64,000 nt of DNA from Cryobacterium sp. SO2 (GTDB lineage: Bacteria > Actinomycetota > Actinomycetes > Actinomycetales > Microbacteriaceae), in the NCBI RefSeq assembly GCF_026151165.2, contig NZ_CP117849.1:3534001-3598000 (forward strand), in the 5' to 3' direction. Shown here piece by piece: positions 26,106 through 35,218 of the stretch. The notes under the pieces were generated by a model that was not told the origin of the DNA, ran no database searches, and saw only the letters and a list, made by a program, of their open reading frames with translations. Each line of letters begins with the position of its first letter. The first letter of the stretch is position 1. The translations under genes and the position numbers were made by a program.

Positions 26106-27191
26106 CTAGAGCAGCGCCATTAACTGGCGGGCGATTACCCGGCCGGCTCGGCGGGCTCCAATGGTGCTGGCTTGCGGGCCGTAGCCGGCCAGGAAGATGC
26201 GTGGGTCTGTCCAGGACGCCCCGGCTCCGACGACGAGGCCGCCGGCCTTGTCGCGCAGCTTGAGCGGCGCCAGGTGGCGCAATTCGGGGCGGAACCCGGT
26301 GGCCCAGATAATCGCGTCGGCCTCGGTGAACGATCCGTCCGACCAGCGAACGCCGGTCGGCTCCAGGGCCACGAACATCGGGCGCGCCACGAGGGTGCCG
26401 CGGTCGATGCCGGCCTGGATGCGGCGGCTGACCGGAACACCCGTGCCGCTGACGATGCTCGGCAGTGCACGACCATTGCGGGCCGCTTCGTCCTGCATGG
26501 CCACCGCCGCCGACGCCCCCTCCAGGTCGAGGTGTTCGGTGTGCACCCACTCGATCGGGCGGCGCGACGCCCAGGTCAGGCTCGCGGCGACGCCCTCCAG
26601 CTCGAGCATAAAGCCGATGGCGGAGGTTCCGCCGCCGACCACCACGACCCGTTGACCGGCGAACTCCGCCGCATCCCGGTACCCGCTGGTATGCACCTGG
26701 CGGCCGGTGAAGAGCGCGGCACCGGGATAGTGCGGCAGGAACGGGGCGCCCCAGGTGCCTGTCGCGTTGACGAGCAATCGTGCCACGGTCTCCCGTTCAC
26801 CGAGGGTGGGCGAGCTGGTGCGCACGACCAGGTCGGCCCGCCGGTTGAACACCGACTGCACGGTCACCGGCCGCTCCACGTTGAGTTCGAAGTGCTCCTC
26901 GAAGCGGCGGTAGTACTCGGTGACGACATCCCGGGCGGAGCGGGAGCGGTCGGCGGTCTCGAAGCTCAGGCCGAGCTCACCGAGACCCGGAAGGTCGTTG
27001 ACCCGGTGCGCGGCGCCGAGGCGCAGCGCCTCCCAGCGGTACTGCCAGGCCCCACCGGCCTCTGCGCCCCGATCGAAGATCACAAAGTCGCGGCCGGCAG
27101 AGAGCCCGAACCGGCGCAGATAGTAGGCCACCGACAGTCCGGCCTGCCCGGAACCGATGATCACCACCGGAACGGCCGTGGTGTTCACCAT
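26106..27191 (-). CDS. Flavin-containing monooxygenase / NAD(P)H-dependent oxidoreductase
   Basis: 361 aa. An FAD Rossmann motif at the N-terminus (VVIIGSGQAGLSVAYYLRR) and a second dinucleotide motif (VVVVGGGTSAIGFMLEL, about residue 185) give the two-domain layout of class B monooxygenases such as CzcO-like and YUCCA-type proteins. NATGTWGAPFLP and ATGFRPELRHL are the usual ATG-box sequences. The full FxGxxxHxxxY motif is replaced by FTGRQVHTSGY. Substrate unknown. Transcribed alone leftward; upstream 27192-27250 shows no operator that I recognise. Confidence 0.85.
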   Translation of the reverse strand: MVNTTAVPVVIIGSGQAGLSVAYYLRRFGLSAGRDFVIFDRGAEAGGAWQYRWEALRLGAAHRVNDLPGLGELGLSFETADRSRSARDVVTEYYRRFEEHFELNVERPVTVQSVFNRRADLVVRTSSPTLGERETVARLLVNATGTWGAPFLPHYPGAALFTGRQVHTSGYRDAAEFAGQRVVVVGGGTSAIGFMLELEGVAASLTWASRRPIEWVHTEHLDLEGASAAVAMQDEAARNGRALPSIVSGTGVPVSRRIQAGIDRGTLVARPMFVALEPTGVRWSDGSFTEADAIIWATGFRPELRHLAPLKLRDKAGGLVVGAGASWTDPRIFLAGYGPQASTIGARRAGRVIARQLMALL

Positions 27192-27341
27192 GACTCCTCA
27201 TCCCTCGGGTTGCAGCTGCGAACCGCGTCATCGGGGCGACAGGCCCACCATGCTAAACTAGCGGCTAGATTTCACTATTCCGTTCGGCAACTCCCGGGTG
27301 ACTCATGACTCATCCGGCCTGGCATCGTTAGGGGGTCACGC

Positions 27342-27581
27342 ATGGGGCGCGGCCGTCAAAAAGCAAAGCACACCAAGGTCGCCCGTGAGCTGAAGTATTT
27401 CAGCCCGGACACCAACTACAACGCGCTCGAACGCGAGCTCACCGGGCATCCGGCGACCGACCCGCAACTCGACGAGGACCTGGCCAAGTGGCCGGAGTAC
27501 GAAGCGAACAAGGCCACGTCTGACGAGCCCGACGAGTACATCGATCACTACGCCACCGAAGACGAGAAGAAGCGCGCGTAG
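27342..27581 (+). CDS. DUF3073 small conserved protein
   Basis: 79 aa, starting MGRGRQKAKHTKVARELKYFSP, the invariant DUF3073 start, and ending with an acidic and then Lys-rich tail. Function is unknown; the gene is near purM in many Actinobacteria, as here (convergent). AGGGGG lies 6 nt before the ATG, and TAAACT near 27253 is a possible -10, giving a leader of about 75 nt. Confidence 0.92.
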   Translation: MGRGRQKAKHTKVARELKYFSPDTNYNALERELTGHPATDPQLDEDLAKWPEYEANKATSDEPDEYIDHYATEDEKKRA

Positions 27582-27596
27582 CCTGACTTCTTTCCT

Positions 27597-27624
27597 GAGC
27601 CGTGCACGTTCGCGTGCGCGGCTC
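27597..27624 (+). terminator. Hairpin after the DUF3073 gene
   Basis: GAGCCGTGCACG and CGTGCGCGGCTC form a 12-bp stem with one mismatch, 16 bp past the stop and followed by TCTTCG. Confidence 0.65.
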
Positions 27625-27696
27625 TCTTCGTGGCGCGCCCGTCCGCGGCTTCTCGGGCAACTCTCAGCGTGAGCATGCGCACTCCCCGCCGAGCCA

Positions 27697-27850
27697 GAGT
27701 GGCCCACTTTTGCTAGTGCAGCGGCCCGCTGACTAGCGAAACTGGGCCAGTCACAAGGGTGGGCGGCATCCGGTGCTGCGCTCCGACGATGAGTGGCCCG
27801 AATTCGCTAGTCGCACGGGGGTGCGCACTAGCGAAAGTGGGCCAGTCATC
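27697..27850. repeat. Palindromic element family C, copies 1 and 2
   Basis: Two copies (27697-27752 and 27788-27850), each with left arm GAGTGGCCCACTTTTGCTAG-like and right arm CTAGCGAAAGTGGGCCAGTC-like around a GC-rich loop. They fill the convergent gap between the DUF3073 gene and purM. Confidence 0.85.
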
Positions 27851-27871
27851 GGGAGGGCGTCAACGGGAGGG

Positions 27872-28975
27872 TCAGGACGCGTAGGCGCCGACCAGGCGCA
27901 CGGCGCCGCCATTGACACCCTTGGCGCCCTGCTCGAATCCGGTGAGGTCGTGCGTGGCCATCGAAACTCGGCCGGCGACCCAGGAGGGGATGCCTTCAGA
28001 CTTCAGGCGGGCGATGACGGATGACGCGGCGTTCGCCGCGACGACGGCGAACATGCCCACGCCGAGGTTCCAGGTACCCTCAGCGCTCTCCAGCGTGGTG
28101 CCCGCCATGTCACCGAGCACCCGGAAGACAGGGGCCGGCGACCAGGTGGACCTGTCGACCTCGACCCAGCTGCCGACGGGCAGCACGCGAGCCAGGTTGG
28201 CGGCGATGCCGCCCCCGGTGACGTGGCTGAGCGAGTGCACGACGCCGGCCAGTTCGGGGTCGGCGAGAACGCTGAGCAGCGGACCGGTGTACAGCCGGGT
28301 CGGTTCGAGGAGCGCCTCGCCGACGACGCCGCCGAGCTCGGCGGAAGTGTCGGTGTAACCGATGCCCTTCTGGGCGAGGATGTGCCGCACAAGCGAGAAG
28401 CCATTGGAGTGCAGGCCGGAGGAGGCCATCGCAATGACGACGTCGCCTGACACCACCCGTTCGGCGCCGAGGACCTGGTCGGCCTCGACCACACCGGTCG
28501 CCGCACCCGCCACGTCATAGTCATCCGGGCCGAGCAGGCCGGGGTGTTCGGCGGTCTCGCCGCCGACGAGGGCGGTGCCGGTGGCCGCACAGGCCTTGGC
28601 GATGCCCTCGACGATCGACGCGATGCGCTCGGGAACGACCTTGCCGCAGGCGATGTAATCGGTCATGAACAGCGGGCGCGCACCGACGACGATGATGTCG
28701 TCGACGACCATGCCCACCAGGTCTTGGCCGATGGTGTCGTGCTTGTCGATGGCCTGCGCGATAGCGACCTTGGTGCCCACGCCATCCGTGGAGGTGGCCA
28801 GCAGTGGGCGCTTGTAGTTCGTGAGGAACGACACGTCGTACAGCCCGGCGAAGCCGCCGAAGCCGCCGAGCACCTCCGGACCGTGGGTGGCCGAGACGGC
28901 CGACTTCATCAGGGACACCGCGAGGTCACCCGCGTGGGTGTCGACTCCGGCTGCGGCGTACGTTGCGTTGCTCAT
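27872..28975 (-). CDS. purM: Phosphoribosylformylglycinamidine cyclo-ligase (AIR synthetase)
   Basis: 367 aa, normal length. It closes the imidazole ring of FGAM with ATP to give AIR, the fifth step of purine synthesis. Typical motifs are STDGVGTKVAIAQ, GQDLVGMVVDDIIVVGA, LVGGETAEHPG and SHVTGGGIAANLAR. The ATG overlaps the purF stop by four bases, so translation is coupled. It ends 22 bp from a family C palindrome. Confidence 0.97.
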   Translation of the reverse strand: MSNATYAAAGVDTHAGDLAVSLMKSAVSATHGPEVLGGFGGFAGLYDVSFLTNYKRPLLATSTDGVGTKVAIAQAIDKHDTIGQDLVGMVVDDIIVVGARPLFMTDYIACGKVVPERIASIVEGIAKACAATGTALVGGETAEHPGLLGPDDYDVAGAATGVVEADQVLGAERVVSGDVVIAMASSGLHSNGFSLVRHILAQKGIGYTDTSAELGGVVGEALLEPTRLYTGPLLSVLADPELAGVVHSLSHVTGGGIAANLARVLPVGSWVEVDRSTWSPAPVFRVLGDMAGTTLESAEGTWNLGVGMFAVVAANAASSVIARLKSEGIPSWVAGRVSMATHDLTGFEQGAKGVNGGAVRLVGAYAS

Positions 28976-30561
28976 TCTGGTCTTCCGGGATCGCCGAACG
29001 GGACCTGACTGTGTTCGACGAGCACGGTGGCCCGCTCCGAGTCAGGGGTGAGCACACTCTCGAACTCGGCGTCTGGACCGGGGTCGCAGCCGTTCGAGGA
29101 GACGTCGCGCTCGAGGAGATTCTTACCCAGGTGCTGGGACTCGGGCAATTTGATCGGGTACACGCCGGTGAAGCAGGCTGTGCACAGGCTCTCGCGCGGC
29201 TGCTCGGTAGACGCGATCATGCCGTCCTCCGAGAGGTAGCCGAGCGAGTCGGCGCCGATGGCCTGGCGTACCTCGTCGACGCCGAGGCCGGTGGCGATCA
29301 GTTCGGCGCGGGAGGCGAAGTCGATGCCGTAGAAACACGGCCAGGTGATCGGCGGGCTGGAGATGCGCACGTGCACCTCGGCCGCGCCGGCCTCGCGCAG
29401 CATACTGACCAGGGCGCGCTGGGTGTTGCCGCGCACGATGGAGTCGTCGACGACGATCAGCCGCTTGCCCTTGATGACCTCTTTGAGCGGGTTGAGCTTG
29501 AGCTTGATACCGCGCTGGCGGATGGTCTCTGAGGGCTGGATGAAGGTGCGGCCGACATAGGTGTTCTTGACCAGACCCTGGCCGAACGGGATGCCGGATG
29601 CCTGGGCGTAGCCGATCGCCGCCGGCGTGCCGGACTCGGGGGTGGGGATGACGAGGTCGGCTTCGACGGGGTACTCGGCGGCGAGCTGACGGCCCATTTC
29701 GACCCGGGCCTCGTGCACGCCACGGCCGGCGATGGTGGTGTCGGGCCGGGCCAGGTAGACGTACTCGAACACGCATCCGGCGCGCTTGACCTCGGCGAAG
29801 CGCTGGGTGCGCAGGCCGTCTTCGTCGATGGTGATGAGCTCGCCGGGTTCGACCTCGCGCACGAAGCTGGCGCCGACGATGTCGAGGGCGGCGGTCTCGG
29901 AGGCGACGACCCAGCCGCGCTCGAGGCGGCCGAGCACCAGCGGGCGCACGCCCTGCGGGTCGCGGGCGGCGTAGAGGGTGGTCTCGTCCATAAAGACCAG
30001 GCAGAAGGCGCCGCGCAGACGCGGGAGCACCTCCATGGCGGTGGCTTCGAGGGTGTGGTCGAGGTCGCCGGTGAGCAGGGCGGTGATCACGGCGGTGTCG
30101 GTGGTGTTGCCGCGGGCGAGTTCTCCGTCGACCTTGGGGTAGCGCTCGCGCACCAGCTCGAGCAGCTCGGCGGTGTTGGTGAGGTTGCCGTTGTGGCCGA
30201 GGGCCACGGTGCCGCCGGCGGTACGGCCGAGGGTGGGCTGGGCGTTCTGCCAGCTCGATGACCCGGTGGTTGAGTAGCGGGTGTGCCCCACCGCGAGGTG
30301 GCCGAGCAGCGTGCTCAGCGAGGCCTCGTTGAAGACCTGGGAAACCAGGCCCATGTCTTTGTAGATGAGGATCTTCGAGCCGTCGCTCGTGGCGATACCC
30401 GCCGATTCCTGGCCGCGGTGCTGCAGGGCGTACAGCCCGAAGTAGCTGAGCTTGGCTACCTCTTCGCCCGGAGCCCAGACTCCGAAGACTCCGCAGGCAT
30501 CCTGTGGACCCTTCTCGCCAGGAAGAAGATCATGATTCAGACGTCCGTCGCCACCGGCCAA
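28972..30561 (-). CDS. purF: Amidophosphoribosyltransferase
   Basis: 529 aa. It makes phosphoribosylamine from PRPP and glutamine, the first committed step. The N-terminal Ntn amidase depends on a Cys exposed after propeptide removal, seen in DACGVFGVWAPG at about residue 23, followed by LYALQHRGQESAG. The C-terminal PRPP site is VVDDSIVRGNTQRAL. The best start is a TTG at 30561, since AGGGG lies 7 nt upstream and no ATG or GTG precedes the cysteine in frame. It is co-transcribed with purM. Purine feedback control is expected from the family but no operator is visible. Confidence 0.95.
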   Translation of the reverse strand: MAGGDGRLNHDLLPGEKGPQDACGVFGVWAPGEEVAKLSYFGLYALQHRGQESAGIATSDGSKILIYKDMGLVSQVFNEASLSTLLGHLAVGHTRYSTTGSSSWQNAQPTLGRTAGGTVALGHNGNLTNTAELLELVRERYPKVDGELARGNTTDTAVITALLTGDLDHTLEATAMEVLPRLRGAFCLVFMDETTLYAARDPQGVRPLVLGRLERGWVVASETAALDIVGASFVREVEPGELITIDEDGLRTQRFAEVKRAGCVFEYVYLARPDTTIAGRGVHEARVEMGRQLAAEYPVEADLVIPTPESGTPAAIGYAQASGIPFGQGLVKNTYVGRTFIQPSETIRQRGIKLKLNPLKEVIKGKRLIVVDDSIVRGNTQRALVSMLREAGAAEVHVRISSPPITWPCFYGIDFASRAELIATGLGVDEVRQAIGADSLGYLSEDGMIASTEQPRESLCTACFTGVYPIKLPESQHLGKNLLERDVSSNGCDPGPDAEFESVLTPDSERATVLVEHSQVPFGDPGRPE

Positions 30562-30576
30562 GGCGCAGCCCCTTTA

Positions 30577-31041
30577 CTAAGAATTCTCGTTGGAAGGTTG
30601 GGGGTCGGATCCAGGATCCGGAGCCTCGAAGGCGCGTGTGATGTTCGCGTCAAGTCTATCGACGACGACGGTGCTCACCGAGCGCCCCACGAATCGATCG
30701 AGCACGATGGCCACGAGACAGCTGAGGGCGATGCCGACCGTGACCCCGCCCAGCAGCAGGAAACCGAAGACCTGTGCCGGGTCGAACTCGGCATTGCGGG
30801 GGAAGAGCACGGTGAGCAGCAACGCCAGGATCGCACCAACGACGCCGCCGACGATCATGAAGTTGATGTACTTGGGCGAGCGGCGCACGACCAAGGTCTC
30901 CTCCGAGACGACGGTCTCGGTGGGTTCGACGGGCACCGGGGTTCCGGCGGCGACACCGACCTGGCCGGCCGGATCCGCGGCTGGCGGGACACTGCCGGAC
31001 GCTCGCGTCTCGGCGTCACCGTGCTGTTCTGCAGAGCTCAC
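30577..31041 (-). CDS. Small two-helix membrane protein of unknown function
   Basis: 154 aa from a GTG at 31041. An Ala/Pro/Glu-rich cytoplasmic start is followed by RSPKYINFMIVGGVVGAILALLL (helix 1), FPRNAEFDPAQ, and VFGFLLLGGVTVGIALSCLVAIVL (helix 2). GACAAT (complement 31048-31053) lies 6 nt before the GTG, so it is probably leaderless. It ends 15 bp before purF and may be co-transcribed with purF-purM. I do not recognise a characterised family. Confidence 0.8.
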   Translation of the reverse strand: MSSAEQHGDAETRASGSVPPAADPAGQVGVAAGTPVPVEPTETVVSEETLVVRRSPKYINFMIVGGVVGAILALLLTVLFPRNAEFDPAQVFGFLLLGGVTVGIALSCLVAIVLDRFVGRSVSTVVVDRLDANITRAFEAPDPGSDPQPSNENS

Positions 31042-31259
31042 GGTTCTATTGTCGCACGGCCCAACCGGATGCCGCCCTGCGCGTGAGCGAGGGCGGCATC
31101 CGGATTCTTGTCGCTGGGTTGCGATACGCGGGGTAGGCGCCGGTGCGCGGGTGGCACGCCACCCGCGGAGCGGCGCGGTGCCCGCGAATCGGCGTCCGTA
31201 GTGCTGGCCGGCGGTCACATTTTCGGGTGCGCAGCCGCGGCATCCGCCAGACTGGGCCG

Positions 31260-32219
31260 GTGAACGATTTCAGCAGCAGCAACCGGATCGCCGTGCTCGG
31301 CAGCGCCAATATGGACCTCGTGGTGCGGCAGCCCCGGCTGCCGAAGCCGGGCGAAACGATGTTCGGCACCGACTTCAGCACCGTGCCTGGCGGCAAGGGG
31401 CTCAACCAGGCGGTGGCTGCGGCCCGGCAGGGCGGCTCCGTGGAGTTCATCGGAGCGATCGGCGACGACACGTACGGCCGCGAGCTGCGGCACCTCGTGG
31501 CCGGCGAAGGGATCGGCGCGGCCGGCCTGGCCGAGGTGGCGGCGCCGACCGGCACCGCGCACATCTCCGTCGTGGACTCCGGCGAGAACTCGATCGTCGT
31601 GGTGTCCGGTGCGAACGCGACAGTGACCCAGCTCACCTCGGCGCAGGAAGCGACCATCCGCCAGGCGTCCTTCCTGGTGATGCAGTGCGAGCTGCCGGTG
31701 CCGGCCCTCGCCGCGGGCATCACCATCGCCCGGGCGAGCGGTGTCTTCACGGTACTCACCCCCGCCCCGGTGGTGCCGTTGCCCGATGGCTTCCTGGCCT
31801 CGGTCGACCTCGTCGTGCCCAACCAGATCGAGGCCGCCGAGCTCACCGGCGAGAGCGATCCGGCGCGCGCCGCCGAGGTGCTCAGCTCCGGCCGCACCTG
31901 GGCGATCGTGACGCTCGGCGCCGAGGGTTGCATCGTCGCCTATGACGGCACGGTGTTGGGCCTGGCGCCCGCCCGGCCGGTGACCGCGGTGGACACCACC
32001 GCGGCCGGCGACACCTTCGTGGGCGCCCTGGTGGCCCGGCTGGCTGCCGGAGACCTACCGGGTACGGCGTCTGCCGCCGGGATTGCGGCTGGGATCACCG
32101 ACGAACGGATGATCGACGCCGTGCGGTGGGCCACCGTGGCGTCGTCGATCTCGGTGACGCGGGCCGGTGCCACGAGCTCGATGCCGTCGTTGGCCGACGT
32201 CGCCGCCGTCCTGGCCTGA
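31260..32219 (+). CDS. rbsK: Ribokinase (PfkB-family sugar kinase)
   Basis: 319 aa. It phosphorylates ribose to ribose-5-phosphate, which can feed PRPP for the neighbouring purine genes. Motifs: GSANMDLVVRQPRLPKPGET at the start, TVPGGKGLNQAVAAARQG for substrate binding, and DTTAAGDTFVGALVAR with the catalytic Asp and anion hole. CAGACT (31248-31253) lies 6 nt before the GTG, indicating a leaderless mRNA. No ribose transporter is adjacent, and other PfkB sugars cannot be excluded. The upstream gap holds a GCGGGTGG / CCACCCGC hairpin near 31147. Confidence 0.88.
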   Translation: MNDFSSSNRIAVLGSANMDLVVRQPRLPKPGETMFGTDFSTVPGGKGLNQAVAAARQGGSVEFIGAIGDDTYGRELRHLVAGEGIGAAGLAEVAAPTGTAHISVVDSGENSIVVVSGANATVTQLTSAQEATIRQASFLVMQCELPVPALAAGITIARASGVFTVLTPAPVVPLPDGFLASVDLVVPNQIEAAELTGESDPARAAEVLSSGRTWAIVTLGAEGCIVAYDGTVLGLAPARPVTAVDTTAAGDTFVGALVARLAAGDLPGTASAAGIAAGITDERMIDAVRWATVASSISVTRAGATSSMPSLADVAAVLA

Positions 32220-32238
32220 GCAGCCGCGGCCGCTGCCG

Positions 32239-32325
32239 CGTCGCAACTGTTGCCACTTCGGACAACTGCACCCGGTGCGCCGGGACCATTTGTCCGCACG
32301 GGGCACAGTTGCGGCGGGTGCGACT
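32239..32325. repeat. Palindromic element family B, diverged copy
   Basis: An imperfect long hairpin with outer arms GTCGCAACTGTTGCC-like and GGCACAGTTGCGGC-like and an inner GGACAACTG / CATTTGTCC stem. It has the same nested layout as the other B copies but altered sequence. It lies between convergent rbsK and the sterol-carrier gene. Confidence 0.55.
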
Positions 32326-32686
32326 AGGGGAAGAGGGGAAGCTCTGCGCTGAGGTCGGCGCGCTGACCGGAGGCGTGGATGCGCCCGGAGTTGATGCCGT
32401 CGGCCCAGGCGAGGGCGCCGGTGGCCAGGCCCAGCCAGGTCGCGACATCCGTCTCGACCACGTTGGGCGGGGTGCCGCGGGTGTGCCGGGGTCCGGCGAT
32501 GCACTGGGTGGCGCCGAACGGCGGCACGCGCACCTCGACGGTGTTGCCCTCGGCCTGCTCGGCCAGCAGCTGCAGGGTGTACCGCACGGCGAGCGCCTGG
32601 GTGTCGCGGCTCGCACCCGCCTCGTCGGCCTGGTAGGCCCTCACCGCGGTGCGGCCCAATCCGTCGTCGATTCTCGCTCGTGCCAT
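32324..32686 (-). CDS. Sterol-carrier-family protein
   Basis: 120 aa. It matches the small SCP-like proteins found near pur genes in Actinobacteria, with EVRVPPFGATQCIAGPRHTRG and DVATWLGLATGALAWADGINSG. These bind a hydrophobic ligand in related families; the ligand here is unknown. CAGACT (complement 32693-32698) is 6 nt before the ATG. The intervening GGAGGC could instead act as a ribosome site. It is divergent from purD. Confidence 0.82.
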   Translation of the reverse strand: MARARIDDGLGRTAVRAYQADEAGASRDTQALAVRYTLQLLAEQAEGNTVEVRVPPFGATQCIAGPRHTRGTPPNVVETDVATWLGLATGALAWADGINSGRIHASGQRADLSAELPLFP

Positions 32687-32808
32687 GCCTCCAGTCTGCC
32701 CTCCCGCGAGCGCGCGCGTCGCTCTGGCTGCCCTCTCGCGGGCGTGGGCGTGACGTGCGGTGTCGGTGGTGGATGCGCGTGACCGCGTTCGGCGGGTAGC
32801 CTGTTCCG

Positions 32809-34077
32809 GTGAGAATACTGGTCCTCGGTTCCGGCGCCCGCGAGCACGCCATCGTCACTGCCCTCCTGCGAGAGGAGCCGCGGCCCTATGTGATCGCCGC
32901 CCCCGGCAACGCCGGCATCGCCGCGGATGTGCCCGTCGTGGACCTGGATCCCACCGACTCCGACGTCGTGACGAACTTCGCCCAGGAGCACAACATCGAC
33001 CTCGTCGTGGTGGGCCCAGAGGCCCCGCTGGTGGCCGGCGTCGCCGACGCCCTGCGCTCCCGCGGCATCCCGGTGTTCGGCCCGGGCCAGGCCGCCGCCG
33101 CCCTCGAGGGCAGCAAGACCTTCGCCAAGCGCATCATGGACGACGCCGGTGTGCCCACCGGCCGGGCCGTGCGGGCCGGCAACCTCGCCGAGGCGCAGGG
33201 CGCGCTCGACGAGTACGGCGCCCCCTACGTGGTCAAGGCCGACGGTCTGGCCGCCGGCAAGGGCGTGCTCGTGACCACCGACCGCGACGACGCCCTCGCG
33301 CACGCCGTGCGCTGGCTGCAGCACGGCGCCGTGCTCATCGAGGAGTTCCTCGACGGCCAGGAGGTTTCCCTCTTCCTGCTCAGTGACGGCCACAACGTGC
33401 TGCCGCTCTCCCCCGCCCAGGACTACAAGCGCCTCGCCGACAACGACGAGGGCCCCAACACCGGCGGCATGGGCGCCTACTCGCCGCTGCCCTGGCTCGA
33501 CGCCGGCTTCGGCAGCGAGACCGCGTTCGTGGACGAGGTCATCGAGACCATCGCCCTGCCCACCGTGCGGCAGCTCGCCGACGAGGACACCCCGTTCATC
33601 GGGCTGCTCTACTGCGGGCTGATTCTCACGGATGCCGGCATCCGCGTGATCGAATTCAACGCGCGCTTCGGCGACCCCGAGACCCAGGTGGTGCTGCCGC
33701 GGCTCGTGACCCCGCTGTCCGGCCTGCTGCTGGCAGCCTCCACCGGCGAACTGGCCGGGCTGGCCCGCCCGGAGTTCTCGACCGACGCCGCGGTGACCGT
33801 GGTGATCGCCAGCGAGAACTACCCGGAGACGCCGGTGACGGGCCGCCCGATCACCGGGCTGGCCGAGGCCGCCCAGGTGACCGGAGTGACCATCGCGCAC
33901 GCCGCGACCGCCCTCGAGGGCTCCGCGCTCGTGGCCACCGGCGGACGGGTTCTCAGCGTCGTGGCCGTGGGCGCCGACTTCACCGAGGCCCGCACGCGTG
34001 CCTATGAGGCCGTGGCCCTGATCGGCCTGGAGGGCTCCCAGCACCGAGGCGACATCGCCGCCAAGGTCGCGAGCTAG
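32809..34077 (+). CDS. purD: Phosphoribosylamine-glycine ligase (GAR synthetase)
   Basis: 422 aa. It joins glycine to phosphoribosylamine with ATP, the second purine step. ATP-grasp motifs: VLGSGAREHAI at the start, VVKADGLAAGKGVLV, LIEEFLDGQEVS and VIEFNARFGDPETQVVLPRL. TAGCCT (32797-32802) lies 6 nt before the GTG, so it is probably leaderless. The gene is followed by a family D palindrome and then purC. Confidence 0.97.
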   Translation: MRILVLGSGAREHAIVTALLREEPRPYVIAAPGNAGIAADVPVVDLDPTDSDVVTNFAQEHNIDLVVVGPEAPLVAGVADALRSRGIPVFGPGQAAAALEGSKTFAKRIMDDAGVPTGRAVRAGNLAEAQGALDEYGAPYVVKADGLAAGKGVLVTTDRDDALAHAVRWLQHGAVLIEEFLDGQEVSLFLLSDGHNVLPLSPAQDYKRLADNDEGPNTGGMGAYSPLPWLDAGFGSETAFVDEVIETIALPTVRQLADEDTPFIGLLYCGLILTDAGIRVIEFNARFGDPETQVVLPRLVTPLSGLLLAASTGELAGLARPEFSTDAAVTVVIASENYPETPVTGRPITGLAEAAQVTGVTIAHAATALEGSALVATGGRVLSVVAVGADFTEARTRAYEAVALIGLEGSQHRGDIAAKVAS

Positions 34078-34092
34078 CGCGCGAACGAGCGC

Positions 34093-34154
34093 GCGAACCG
34101 TGAGAAGAGCCCCTTCCGGGGCGATTTTTCGGGGCTTAGCTCACGGCTCGCGGG
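34093..34154. repeat. Palindromic element family D, copy 2
   Basis: Outer arms GAACCGTGA / TCACGGCTC; the inner arms are partly eroded (AGAGCCCC ... GGGGCTTAG). It sits between purD and purC and ends 6 bp before the GAGAAT -10 of purC, so it insulates two same-direction purine genes. Confidence 0.8.
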
Positions 34155-34171
34155 AATGGGAGAATGAGCGG

Positions 34172-35110
34172 GTGACTTTCGACGACAAGAACCTCGCTCC
34201 CTCGTTCAACCCGACGACGCTGCAGCTGGACGGCTGGCGGCACGAGTACTCCGGCAAGGTGCGCGACCTCTACGTTCCGGTCGGCGCCACCAGCCTGGCC
34301 GATGCCGAGCGCGTGCTCGTGGTGGCCAGCGACCGGGTGAGCGCGTTCGACCACGTGCTCGAACCGGGCATCCCCGGCAAGGGCGAACTGCTCACCACCC
34401 TGAGCCTGTGGTGGTTCGACCAGCTCACCGACATCCCCAATCACCTCGTGCCGGACCACGGTGTCGACGCGGCCAGCGTGATCCCCGCTGCCGTCGCCGG
34501 CCGGGCGATGCTCTGCAAGACCCTGGACATGTACCCGATCGAGTGCGTCGTGCGCGGCTACCTCACCGGCTCCGGCTGGCTCGAATACGTCGCCAGCCAG
34601 ACCGTCTGCGGCATCCCGCTGCCCGACGGCCTGCAGAACGGCGACAGGCTGCCCGAACCGATCTACACGCCGGCGTGGAAAGCGCCGATGGGCGAGCACG
34701 ACGAGAACATCTCGTTCGAGCGCACCGTGGAGCTGGTGGGCCCGGATGTCGCCGCGGCGCTCCGCGACGCCTCGCTCGAGATCTTCCGGCGCGCATCGGT
34801 CATCGCCGAGACGCACGGCGTGATCCTGGCCGACACCAAGTTCGAGTTCGGCGCCGACCGCGCCACGGGTCTGCTCACCCTCGGCGACGAGGTGCTCACG
34901 AGCGACTCCAGCCGCTACTGGGATGCCGCCCGCTGGCTGGCCGGCAGCACCCCGGCCGAGCGCATGGCGAGCTTCGACAAGCAGATCGTGCGCGACTGGC
35001 TCTCCGCTCACTGGGACCAGACCGGCACCCCGCCGGAACTACCGGCCGAGATCGTGGAGCAGACCGCGGCCCGCTACCGCGAGCTGCTCGGCCGGCTCAC
35101 CGCCGCCTAG
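34172..35110 (+). CDS. purC: SAICAR synthetase
   Basis: 312 aa. It couples aspartate to CAIR with ATP. Motifs: GKVRDLYVP, VASDRVSAFDHVLEPGIPGKG, CVVRGYLTGSGWLEY, HDENISFE and LADTKFEFGAD. GAGAAT (34160-34165) lies 6 nt before the GTG, so it is probably leaderless. Its closeness to purD suggests shared need, though the palindrome and own -10 favour separate transcripts. Confidence 0.97.
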   Translation: MTFDDKNLAPSFNPTTLQLDGWRHEYSGKVRDLYVPVGATSLADAERVLVVASDRVSAFDHVLEPGIPGKGELLTTLSLWWFDQLTDIPNHLVPDHGVDAASVIPAAVAGRAMLCKTLDMYPIECVVRGYLTGSGWLEYVASQTVCGIPLPDGLQNGDRLPEPIYTPAWKAPMGEHDENISFERTVELVGPDVAAALRDASLEIFRRASVIAETHGVILADTKFEFGADRATGLLTLGDEVLTSDSSRYWDAARWLAGSTPAERMASFDKQIVRDWLSAHWDQTGTPPELPAEIVEQTAARYRELLGRLTAA

Positions 35111-35119
35111 CCGAGTCGG

Positions 35120-35201
35120 CGTTCGCCGAGTTGCCCCGCTGCGGACGAGTTGCCCCGCTACACCGGGGCAACTCGTCCGTGAGAGGGCATCTCGGCGAAC
35201 G
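35120..35201. repeat. Palindromic element family B, copy 1
   Basis: Nested arms: outer CGTTCGCCGAGTTGCCCC / GGGCATCTCGGCGAACG and inner GGACGAGTTGCCCCG / CGGGGCAACTCGTCC. GAGTTGCCCC occurs twice on the left, so alternative folds are possible. It lies between purC and the esterase gene, ending 6 bp before the latter's -10. Confidence 0.88.
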
Positions 35202-35218
35202 ACCCCTAGTCTGGCGGG